Assembly: GCA_964017235.1 (NCBI GenBank)
Contig: OZ024936.1
Span: 60,191,028 to 60,255,027 of the forward strand
Origin: Sabellastarte sp. h YS-2021
Taxonomy: Eukaryota; Annelida; Polychaeta; Sabellida; Sabellidae
DNA: 64,000 bases
Direction: 5' to 3'
Notes under the pieces: model-generated
What the model was told of the DNA's origin: nothing
Databases searched by the model: none
What the model saw: the letters and a program-made list of their open reading frames with translations, nothing else
Program-made: the position numbers and the translations under genes
Part shown: piece after piece, positions 46,246-56,615 of the stretch
Position numbering within the stretch: the stretch's first letter is position 1
Layout of the letters: each line of letters starts with the position of its first letter

Positions 46246-46650
46246 GGATTGCTCGCAAAAAAAAAGATAATGTTTTTGCATAGCAAAAACAAAGCATCCC
46301 GAAAAGGATATAAAGGTGAGTGCTAAAGTATTAAGAAAATGCTTCCTTTCTAGCCTTATACTGTTGTGGCAACCAAAGTCAGCACAGTCTGCTCTATCTA
46401 GCACGGTTTTCAAGATATAAGCATGTTTGTGTTTTGCAAAAAATTCGAAAATTCAAAGTGTCCGCTATATTTGGCGAGACAAAAATATCTTGAAAATTGG
46501 CATGGCTACTCTGCAGAGATACCCAGCAGGTCAAAAATTTTGTTGAGTTCGCTCCATCTAGCACGGTTTTCGAGATATAAGCATTTTTGTGTTTTGCAAA
46601 AACTTTGAAAATTCAAAACGGCCACCATTTTTGGGGAGATAAAAATTTTT
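46246..46650 (+). repeat. HF1 element, left part before HF2 insertion
   Basis: Two to three monomers with 'ctctatctagcacggtttt', 'gagatataagcatttttgtg', 'tggcatggctactctgcagag' and a YY1-like 'aaaacggccaccattttt'. It stops within a monomer at ~46650, where HF2 sequence starts; the same monomer resumes at ~48749. Confidence 0.8.
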
Positions 46651-48748
46651 GACAAGACCACTGCCGCGGTGTGTATCTCCCGCCGAGCATTAAAGGAGAA
46701 GAAATAGCTTTTCCAAGATATTCACAATTTTTTATTTTCGTGTGTGAAAGCTCTTCCAAAAGTAGGTGAATGAGTTATTTGAGAAAAATTGGCTATCTGC
46801 AATACTATTAAGAGATAATTCACATTTACTCCTTTTGAGTAGGTGAGTAATTACCTACGGGTCAGGAAATTCACCAAGTGAAAGTTCTCCCAAAAGTAGA
46901 TGAATGAGTTATTTGATAAAAATTGGGTATCCGCAAAACTTTTAGAGATAATTCGCATTTACTCATTTTGAGTAGGCGAATAATTAGCTATGGGTCTGAA
47001 ACTTCACCAAGTGAAAGTTCTCCCAAAAGTAGGTGAATGAGTTATTTGAGAAAAATTGCCTATCTGCAATACTTTTAGAGATAATTCGCATTTACTCATT
47101 TTGAGTAGATGAGTAATTAGCTATGGGTCTGAAACTTCACCATGTGAAAGCTCTCCCACAAGTAGATGAATGAGTATTTGATAAAAATTGGGTATCCGCA
47201 ATACTTTTACAGATAATTAGCATTTACTCATTTTGAGTAGGTGAATAATTAGCTATGGTGTGAAACTTCACCAAGTGAAAGCTCTCCCAAAAGTAGGTGA
47301 ATGAGTTATTTGAGAAAAATTGGCTAACTGCAATACTTTTAGAGATAATTCGCATTTACTCATTTTGAGTAGGTGAGTAATTAGCTATGGGTCTGAAACT
47401 TCACTAAGTGAAAGCTCTACCAAAAGTAGGTGAATGATTTATTTGAGAAAAATTGGCTATCTGCAAAACTTTTAGAGATAATTCGCATTTACTCATTTTG
47501 AGTAGGTGAATAATTGCCTATGGGTCTGAAACTTCACCATGTGAAAGCTCTCCCAAAAGTAGATGAATGAGTTATTTGATAAAAATTGGGTATCCGCAAT
47601 ACTTTTACAGATAATTAGCATTTACTCATTTTGAGTAGGTGAATAATTAGCTATGGGTCTGAAACTTCACGGAGTGAAAGCTCTCCCAAAAGTAGGTGAA
47701 TGAGTTATTTGAGAAAAATTGGCTATCTGCAATACTTTTAGAGATAATTAGCATTTACTCATTTTGAGTAGGTGAGTAATTAGCTATGAGTCTGAAACTT
47801 CACCATGTGAAAGCTCTTCCAAAAGTAGGTGAATGAGTTATTTGAGAAAAATTGGCTATCTGCAATACTTTTAAGAGATAATTCGCATTTACTAATTTTG
47901 AGTAGGTGAGTAATTATCTACGGGTCTGAAACTTCACCATGTGAAAGCTCTCCCAAAAGTAGATGAATGAGTTATTTGATAAAAATTGGGTATCCGCAAT
48001 ACTTTTACAGATAATTAGCATTTACTCATTTTGAGTAAGTGAATAATTAGCTATGGGTCTGAAACTTCACGGAGTGAAAGCTCTCCCAAAAGTAGGTGAA
48101 TGAGTTGTTTGAGAAAAATTGGCTATCTGCAATACTTTTAGAGATAATTCGCATTTACTCATTTTGAGTAGGTGAGTAATTAGCTATGAGTCTGAAACTT
48201 CACCATGTGAAAGCTCTTCCAAAAGTAGGTGAATGAGTTATTTGAGAAAAATTGGCTATCTGCAATACTTTTAAGAGATAATTCGCATTTACTCATTTTG
48301 AGTAGGTGAGTAATTATCTACGGGTCTGAAACTTCACCATGTGAAAGCTCTCCCAAAAGTAGATGAATGAGTTATTTGATAAAAATTGGGTATCCGCAAT
48401 ACTTTTACAGATAATTAGCATTTACTCATTTTGAGTAGGTGAATAATTAGCTATGGGTCTGAAACTTCACCATGTGAAAGCTCTCCCAAAAGTAGGTGAA
48501 TGATTTATTTGAGAAAAATTGGCTATCTGCAATACTTTTAGAGATAATTCATATTTACTCATTTTGAGTAGGTGAGTAATTATCTACGGGTCTGAAACTT
48601 CACCATGTGAAAGCTCTCCCAAAAGTACATGAATGAGTTATTTGATAAAAATTGGGTATCCGCAATAGTTTTTGAGATAATTCGCATTTACTCATTTTGA
48701 GTAGGTGAGTAATTACCTACGGGTCTGAAACTTCACCGAGTGAAAGCT
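46651..48748 (+). repeat. HF2 element (J-type ~135-bp array) nested in HF1
   Basis: Starts with the HF2 left end 'caagaccactgccgcgg' and TATCTCCCGCCGAGC, then about 15 monomers of ~130-140 bp: 'gtgaaagctctcccaaaagt', 'gaatgagttatttga', 'atttactcattttgagtagg' and 'agctatgggtctgaaact'. Two variants (ending '...ggctatctgc' and '...gggtatccgc') alternate, and from ~47550 to 48480 they form a ~400-bp trimer repeated. No HF2 right hairpin. Monomers are homologous to the K-type of 31.9-33.2 and 34.3-36.2 kb. Confidence 0.85.
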
Positions 48749-50358
48749 CTTTGGGATAGCTGCTCTGCAGAGATACCCTGAAGATCAAAAATTTCGTCGA
48801 AATCGTTCTATGTAGCACGGTTTTCGAGATATTAGCATTTTTGTGTTTTCCAATTTTTGCACAAAAATTCGAAAATTCAAAATGGCCGCCATTTTTGGCA
48901 AGACAAATTTTTTTTGAAAATTGGCATGGCTACTCTGCAGAGATACCCTTTGGATCAAAAATTTCGTCGAAATCGCTCTATCTAGCACGGTTTTCGAGAT
49001 ATAAGCATTTTTATGTTTTGCAATTTTTGCAAAAAATTCAAAATGGCCGCCATTTTTGGGGAAAAATTTTTTTTTGAAAATTGGCATGGCTACTCTGCAG
49101 AGATACCCTGTGGGTCAAAAATTTCGTCGAAATCGTTCTATCTAGCAGGGCTTTCCAGATATAAGCATTTTTATGTTTTGCAATTTTTGCGAAAAATTCA
49201 AAATGGCCGCCATTTTTTGCGAGATAAAATTTTTTTGAAAATAGGCATAGCTGCTCTGCAGAGATACCTTGGAGGTCAAAAATTTCGTCGAAATCGCTCT
49301 ATCTAGCAGGGTTTTCGAGATATAAGCATTTTTATGTTTTGCAATTTTTGCGAAAAATTCAAAATGGCCGCCATTTTTGCGAGACAAAATTTGTTTGAAA
49401 ATAGGCATGGCTGCTCTGCAGACATACCTTGGAGGTCAAAAATTTCGTCGAAATCGCTCTATCTAGCAGGGTTTTCGAGATATACGCATTTTTATGTTTT
49501 GCAATTTTTGCGAAAAAATTCGAAAATTCAATATGGCCGCCATTTTTGGCGAGACAAAATTATTTTGACAATAGGCATGGCTACTCTGCAGAGATACCCT
49601 GTGGGTCAAAAATTTTGTCGAAATCGCTCTATCTAGCACGGTATTCGAGATATAAGCATTTTTATGTTTTGCAATTTTTGCGAAAAATTCGAAAATTCAA
49701 AATGGCCGCCATTTTTGGCAAGACAAAATTGTTTTGAAAATTGGCATGGCTACTCTGCAGAGATACCCTGCGGGTCAAAAATTTTGTCGAAATCGCTCTA
49801 TCTAGCAGGGTTTTCGAGATATTAGCATTTTTATGTTTTGCGATTTTTGCGAAAAATCCGAAAATTCAAAATGGCAGCCATTTTTGGCGAGATAAATTTT
49901 TTTTGAAAATTGGCATGGCTGCTCTGCACAGATACCCAGTGGGTCAAAAATTTCGTCGAAATCGATCTTTCTAGCAGGGTTTTCGAGATATAAGCATTTT
50001 TATGTTTTGCAATTTTTGCGAAAAATTCGAAAATTCAAAATGGCCGCCAATTTTGGCAAGATAAAATTTTTTTGAAAATAGGCATGGCTACTCTGCAGAG
50101 ATACCCTGTGGGTCAAAAATTTCGTTGAAATCGCTCTATCTGGTACGGTTTTCGAGATATAAACATTTTTATATTTTGCAATTTTTGCGAAAAATTTGAA
50201 AATTCAAAATGGCCGCCATTTTTGGCGAGACAAAAATTTTTTGAAAATTGGGATAACTACTCTGCAGAGATACTCTGCGGGTCAAAAAATTCGTCGAAAT
50301 CGCTCTATCTAGCACGGTTTTCGAGATATAAGCATTTTTGTGTTTTCCTTATTTGGAA
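48749..50358 (+). repeat. HF1 element, main array
   Basis: Ten monomers of ~160-170 bp with 'aaaatggccgccattttt', 'ttggcatggctactctgcag', 'caaaaatttcgtcgaaatcg' and 'cggttttcgagatataagc'. Ends 'ttcataataattaattaagg', where an HF3 tail follows. The reverse frame ORFs are artefacts of the repeat. Confidence 0.87.
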
Positions 50359-50369
50359 AATTCATAATA

Positions 50370-50836
50370 ATTAATTAAGGTTGGTTTCATATTGCAAACC
50401 TCTAGGACCAATAATAAGGGAGACATATGCCCTTTTCATGAATGAAAAGAAACGCCTGTGGCGGCCATCTTGTGTTTCAAAATGAGGCCAAAATTATTTA
50501 TTTTCAGTAAAGATTTTGTAATGATGAACATATCCTGCGAATTTGAGATCTCTATCTATAATGCCCTTTCTTTTAGAGGGCCAACAAAACTCCTTGCTGA
50601 AAGTCAAAAAATACCCGTGGCAGCCATCTTGTTTTTCAAAATGACACGAAAAATATTCCCAGGCAAGATTTTATTGTTATGAATATATCATGGAAATTTG
50701 AGAAGTCTACCTGTAATACCCCGGCCTCTAGAGGGGTAACTACAAAATCACTACATACTTCGGCAGCGGCATACTCATGCATAATCCATAGCATCAACAG
50801 GATGCTATCCGAATTGCATGTTATCCGGTGGATACA
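50370..50836 (+). repeat. HF3 tail inside HF1 territory
   Basis: Begins at an HF3 monomer end ('aaacctctaggaccaat'), has two 'gcggccatcttgt'/'gcagccatcttgtttttc' phrases, and ends at a decayed, longer hairpin (50791-50835: 'gcatcaacagg...tatccggtggata'). It matches 6200-6645. Confidence 0.8.
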
Positions 50837-51215
50837 AAAATCAAACATGAAACAAATACAGGTACTTTTACATTTTGCAGTTCACATAGTTGCCATCTCA
50901 GAAATATTAAACCTCAAATTACCTGGACTAGAACCCATAATACAGAGGTACAAGCCCAAAAGTTAAATGCTGAGTTTGTTGATAAATCGATCACAGATCA
51001 AAATAATTAAAACAAGTAACAACAAATTCAAACACGTTAGACAATCTTTTGTGAAATAATATTTGAATCAAAACTTTGTGTGTCAGACACCATAATTTTA
51101 TACTGACCATGTAAACCACAGCACAACTTTATTCAATACTTTACCAGTATAAATTTTACAACAAACATGCTTAAATATATGTAACCATAGATATTATTAT
51201 GTATATAAAACATTT
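50837..51215. other. Unique spacer within HF1 region
   Basis: AT-rich sequence between an HF3 hairpin and the resumption of HF1 monomers; nothing recognised. Confidence 0.4.
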
Positions 51216-52408
51216 ACATGTTGTCGAAATCGCTCTATCTAGCACAGTTTTTGATATATAAGCATTTTTGTGTTTTGCAATTGCGAAAAATTCAAAAACT
51301 CAAAATGGCCTCCATTTTTAGTAAGACAAAGATTTTTTGGAAAAAGAGTTAGTTAATCTGGAGAGATACCCTGCTGCTCAAAAATTTCATCGAAATAGCT
51401 CTATCTCATACGGTTTTCGAGATATAAGCATTTTTGTGTTTTAGAATTTTGGCAAAAAATTGGAAAATTAAAAAATGGCCGCCATTGTTGGCGAGATAAA
51501 ATTTTGTTGTTAGTAGTGTAAGCTAATCTGCAGATACCCTGTTGCTCAAAAAGTTCGTTGAAATCGCTCTATCTTGCACAGTTTTCGAGATATAACCATT
51601 TTTGTGTTTTGCCATTTTTGCGAAAAATTCGAAAATTCAAAATGGCCACCATTTTGGCGAGATAAAAAATTTTGGGAAAATGTGTTAGTTAATCTGCATA
51701 GATACCCTGTGGGTCATAAATTTTGTCAAAATCACTCTACCTCACATGGTTTTCAAGATATAAGCAGAGATACCCTGTGAGTCAAAAATTTTGTCGAAAT
51801 CGCTCTATCTCGCAGTTTTCGAGATATAAGCATTTTTGTGTTTTGCAATTTTTGCGAAAAATTCAAACATTCAAAATGGCCACCATTTTCGACAGGAAAT
51901 TTTTTTTTGAATGGCAACTCGACATGGCGAGATAAAAAAATACCCTGTGGGTCAAAAATTTTGTCGAAATTGCTCTATCACACACGGTTTTCAAGATACA
52001 GGCATTTTTGTGGTTTCCTTATTGGGAAAATTCGCAATGATTAATTAATCATTAATTACTGGGCCATTTCTTAACCTGAGTGAATCAATGCCAAAATCTA
52101 ATGATTTCCAGATTTTAATAAAATTAATGTATTTGCGAAATTTCAGGTGAATAGATAAAATCCCTTTCAAGTTATCATCCGGACAAGCTTACCCATCGAA
52201 AAAACACATTTCTGGTCATGTGACCTCTCTGATTGGTCGAAATGTCACTGCAGCATATTCCAAAAAATTCCCCATGGCTACTGTATACACCTGCCAAATT
52301 TGAAAAGAATCCACCCAACGGTCACAGAGTTGTAAGGAAAACACAATGTGGAGCCGGGGGAGGCTGATTTCCTCCTATACACAAACAAGCGTCCCACAAG
52401 GGACGCTT
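51216..52408 (+). repeat. HF1 element, right part with terminal hairpin
   Basis: Five partly shortened monomers (51220-52020), then a unique tail (52030-52386) containing 'ggtcatgtgacctctctgat' and the perfect hairpin AAGCGTCCC-ACAA-GGGACGCTT (52387-52408). The tail matches 130-478, defining the HF1 right end. Confidence 0.87.
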
Positions 52409-53950
52409 AATTCCAGTGGAGCAGTGGACAGACCAAACCGTACAGCCCTGAATCGGTAGGATTGACCTTGGATGTGAAAACACAGGCATTTCCTTTATTG
52501 TGGGTTTACTGAGTGTTGTTGAAATCTGTGGATGTTAACCATTTGCCTTTCTACACTGAAGTAGTTATGCTTTTTGTTGTCTCCATTTTGAATTTCTCTG
52601 ATTCCAAATTTTTGTTCAATGAGCTCAGATCTAGGATAGACCTTCACTGGTTGTTGGGTTTTGGGACCAAGAAAAGTCTGTTGAAGAAGGCCAGAGATGT
52701 CTGATTTTGGAACTTTTCTATTGCATTCTTTTCTATAGGTGCATGTAAAGCCCCATCAGAAAGCTGTACCTGAGGGGATGTACATAGTCACTTATTATTT
52801 GAGACCTGGTCAAAGTTGGTCAGTTCTGGAAGGGGAGGGTGTAGCCTTCTCTGAGGACTCTTGTGACCTTGTAGCTTGGCCTACGGTGGCCTAAGTTTTC
52901 GAAAAACTGGTTCAGTCTGGCTCCCACTTTCAGATTTTGAGCAAAAGTATGGACATTGGAGACAGGTTGGACAGAAGACAACTGATCTACAAAGGAAACA
53001 TCTTTCACATATTTTACATTTTGTCTTGTGCCTTTTGTCGCCAGTACACCAGTACAATTTAAATTTAAAGTCTTACAATTGTTCACAAGTGTCTCTGTCC
53101 TTCCGGCTCTCTCCACAAAACCCCTCTGCGTAACACACAAATTGTCATTTATAAGAACTGTGATTCTTGGTCGGTCACTGCTGGTGACCTTGACCTGACC
53201 TTGTTTGCTGTGACCACGATGGCAGAGTGTTTTCCATGCTAGTGGACCAGATTTCCAGCTGGTGTTTGGTGCTTGCTCGGTAGGCTGAGAATATGGATGC
53301 TACAGGCCAGAATTCTTATGGGAGCTACCAGAGAAATGTTTGTCATCATGGTAAGATATTTCTTCCTCTACTTGCAAGATCACATTGTCCGGAAATAGAG
53401 GTAATATGAAGGAGTGAGTTTCTGAGAGCAGATAGTGTGTCAAGTTTAACCCCTACCTTCAAATAATCCAGGTACCTATCCTGCCTGACCAGAGTAAGGT
53501 TTGCCATGTTAATAAGCACAATGTCTGACATGTCCTGCATAGTTCTAGCCATGGTCTGTACTATACTCTGATTTAAAGTCATTACATAGGCTAGTTCCTC
53601 AGCAGCTTCCTATGGCATGATGGCCAGCTTCCCCTTGGCCTTATCATCCTGAATGATCTGAAGCTGGGTGAGCATACTATCTTGAACTAGTCAAACAACA
53701 ACTAAACCCTGCTTTTTTGTTGTAAAATGAAGGTTGAGTCTCTGGCCAAAGTCTCTCATCTCGTAAGGGTTGCTGTGCTACAGGCCGTAAAGCAGGTGAT
53801 CCAGCAGATAGGGACTCTGGTAAAAGAACTGTTGATTTTTTTACCAGTTCATTTGGCCAGTAATGCAGGTGTTCCACTGGAGAAGACCCTGTAACCGACC
53901 CTACGACCCTAGTCATGGGAAAAAGTGCACAAAAATGCTGAGTCGGTTAT
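52409..53950 (-). mobile_element. DIRS-like retroelement fossil, gag/RT part
   Basis: Minus-strand remnant directly abutting the HF1 hairpin. Recognisable parts: a gag-like region (~53920-53350, with the family's 'RYLDYLKVGVKLDTLSAL' segment) and the start of the reverse transcriptase region (~53140-52500, 'VGARLNQFFENL' and 'LFLVPKPNN'). It has neither terminal repeats nor recombinase here and is broken at several points; it looks older than copy B. It is not obviously part of the A copy that ends at 55616. Confidence 0.72.
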
Positions 53951-54241
53951 AAAATCCCAACAGGACAGTAAAGCTACTGACAGGTCGTAATGGTCATCAT
54001 GACAAGACGTAGAGTCAGGGATGTTTTTTGCATGGCCAGTCATAGAAGTATTACAATAAGCCCTAAACCCCTAACAGACAAGCCGCATCACAAACAGACA
54101 AGCCGTGAAGAGAAACAGACAAGCCTGGAGCATGTTCCCGACCCTTCCCGACAGGACTAATTGTTTTTTGGGGTCGATATCTATAGTCGGAATCCAGAAT
54201 CGTGATCCATATCACACTATATAAACCCCCTCCCTTGTGAT

Positions 54242-55518
54242 GTGTCATTCATTTCACACTTCAAAGATGACAGGAACACAGCAACAGCAACTGATAGATC
54301 ACATGAGGGTCCTTTTGTTTTTATTGAGTTAAATATTTTGCTGTACATGTTGATTTCAAGACACAGAAGACAGCACAACCCAGCACCTGCCCAGACAGCA
54401 TCATCATCACCCCCACCACCCCCAAGGAGAAGGAAGTCACAGAATCCATGGGTCATGCCCTGGATACTGTGGAGAGAGGAGATAGGTTGTTAAAGAACAC
54501 TCTTAAATGAGTTAATCACTACTGACATACCAGGCTACAGAAACTTTACCAGGATGGAACCAGCCTTTTTTTATTTGATTGAAGAAAGAATCGCCCACCC
54601 ACCCCCACCCCCCCACCCCCCCCACCCCCCACCCAACTCAGGAAGTCAATCACCAACTTCAGGAAGCCACTGGAAGTTGGGATTGAAACTGGCAGTTACT
54701 TTGAGACACTTATCCACAGGGGAAAGCTACACTTCACTGCAATACCAATGGAGGGTTGGAAGAATGACCATCTGCAAATTTGTCTCTCAGGTCTGCAAGG
54801 CCATTTTGAAAGAATTTCAACACGAGTACTTGATGTTTCCCACTGAGCCTGAAGACTGGAAGAAAATTGAAGAAACATTTAGAAACACTCAGATGGAATG
54901 TCCCCCATGCCTTGGCTGGTCAAGCCTTACAGTAGACAACTGACCAGGGAGGAGAGAATAGCCAACTACAGGATATCCAGGGGGAGGAGGGTGGTCGAGA
55001 ACTCATTTGGTATACTTGTCAAGAGATTCAAGGCACTGTTGACCACCATGGAGCAGAGGCCAAAAGTAGTCAGAGACATTGTGTTAACATGTGTGGTACT
55101 AGACAGCATGCTGAGAAGCCATCAGGGGGGAGCAGACAGAACACCCACTCCAGCCGACGACATACTAGCACCACAGGCAAACCAGGGGGAACAGGGACAC
55201 CATGAGAACTTGAGAAACCCATCGAGGGAGGCCAAACATCAACGAGACCTACTGAAAGCTATTTCAATCACATGGGGGCGCTGGTTGGGCAGGAGGACAG
55301 AGTTTAAGAAGACTGAGGGGGAGAATATGCTGTCATCTATCAGACTCCTTTTCAGGACTACCCAAATAATCCAAGAACTTTTATTTAGCAAAGTGTTGCC
55401 TCAAAAACAACCCCAATTTTGTAAAATTTTATGTAAATTCAATTTCACCAAAAACATGCCCCATCACAAAGACAAATCCCTCCCAAACTCAGTTCACAAA
55501 AATAAATTTCATCACTAA
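54242..55518 (+). pseudogene. PIF/Harbinger transposase relic, central part deleted
   Basis: Resembles HARBI1-type nucleases. The N-terminal frame begins at 54242, has a Pro-rich stretch, 'NPWVMPWILWREEIG', one in-frame TAA (54491-54493), then 'TLLNELITTDIPGYRNFTRM' and 'KLAVTLRHLSTGESYTSLQY' up to 'CPPCLG' (~54914). There a deletion joins, in another frame, 'VKPYSRQLTREERI' and 'SRGRRVVENSFGILVKRFK'. The family's GAIDG motif and all sequence to the second catalytic Asp, roughly 100 residues, are gone; the presumed third acidic residue (E of VVENSFG) remains. A C-rich run at 54594-54640 has replaced the conserved stretch before 'TNFRKPLEVG', which lies in a third frame. Terminal inverted repeats were not found. 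It cannot encode an active transposase. Confidence 0.85.
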
Positions 55519-56309
55519 CAGATTAAAACTCAGGTCCTCAATTTCCAAAGTTGACATCCTACCCCAAACATGACCTGGCTTTATTCTCAGAAAAAATAAC
55601 TTACAAAATAGTAGAAAATTGCAAATTTAATAAGTAAATTAAATTTTTATAAGTTAATACCCTATCCAATGGACAATTGCTTTACCGGTTGGCGCGACCG
55701 GTCCCGCCAAACGCCAGAAAAAGACGTCCTGTATATAATACTGGCAGGACCGGTCAGTAGTATGCATTCGCTAGGTGGCGCATCATATTTGCTTCCTGTC
55801 TAGACAGAGTGACGTCAGATCATCTTTTTCGTTGTCTAAACAGATTTAGACCCCTAGTAAGCTGATAGCGGGGCCGGTTGGGTGGGCCTTGCCTGTCCAT
55901 TGGATAGGGTATTAACTTATAAAAATTTAATTTACTTATTAAATTTGCAATTTTATTGCGTTAATACACCCTATCCAATGGACAATTGCTGAATAACTAC
56001 CGCTTGGTAGGCGGGTAAGCAGCTAGGGACTTAAGTGAACTCATAAACAAAAACTGAGAAGGCCCATTTGACCTAGGGTCAGAGAACCCTGAGAGGTCAA
56101 GGTCGGCTGTCAACTAACCGGTTAACCGGAAGTCTACCGACACTGCCCCCCCCCCTTTTTCTTTCCCTCCCAGTGATGATCTGGGAAGGGAAGAGAGAGA
56201 GAGAGAGGGGCTGAGTTCAGTCCCAGAAGAAATAACAACTTCCAAAAGGAAGCAAGTCAATTATGTACATTTGTAAATTTTAATTACTTAAATGTAGCTT
56301 TTATAAGCT

Positions 56310-56475
56310 ACAAGCTTACCATGTGGGACTTAATGCTGTTCTCGGGTTGCCACACCCGGGGCCAACGTCTTAGAAAAAAAGACAGTTCTTGTTAGCCACC
56401 GGATACACTGCTAGTTGTCATCACGTGATAACCTCTGACCTCTCGCCCTACTTTCTCGTTGAAATTTTCTAAAAC
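56310..56475 (-). repeat. DIRS copy B inverted terminal repeat, left
   Basis: Reverse complement of ~62235-62400, for example 'cccggggccaacgtcttag' against its mirror. Only one difference was seen over ~140 compared bases. DIRS elements characteristically have inverted termini where LTR retrotransposons have direct ones. Confidence 0.88.
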
Positions 56476-56534
56476 CTACCCCTCAGCTGTAAACAGCGGG
56501 GAGGCAGGGTGGGACTCTTCTAAGTCCCACATGG

Positions 56535-56615
56535 TAAGCTTGTAGCTTATAAAAGCTACATTTAAGTAATTAAAATTTACAATTTTATTACGCTACAATA
56601 GCTTACCATGTGGGA
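56535..56615. repeat. DIRS copy B internal complementary region
   Basis: First half 'gtcccacatggtaagcttg...tttaagtaatt' is the reverse complement of the left end (56275-56340); second half 'aattttattacgctacaat...gtgggac' is the reverse complement of the right end (62373-62408). The two terminal signatures are joined here head to tail, as expected of a DIRS circle-junction template. Confidence 0.87.
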
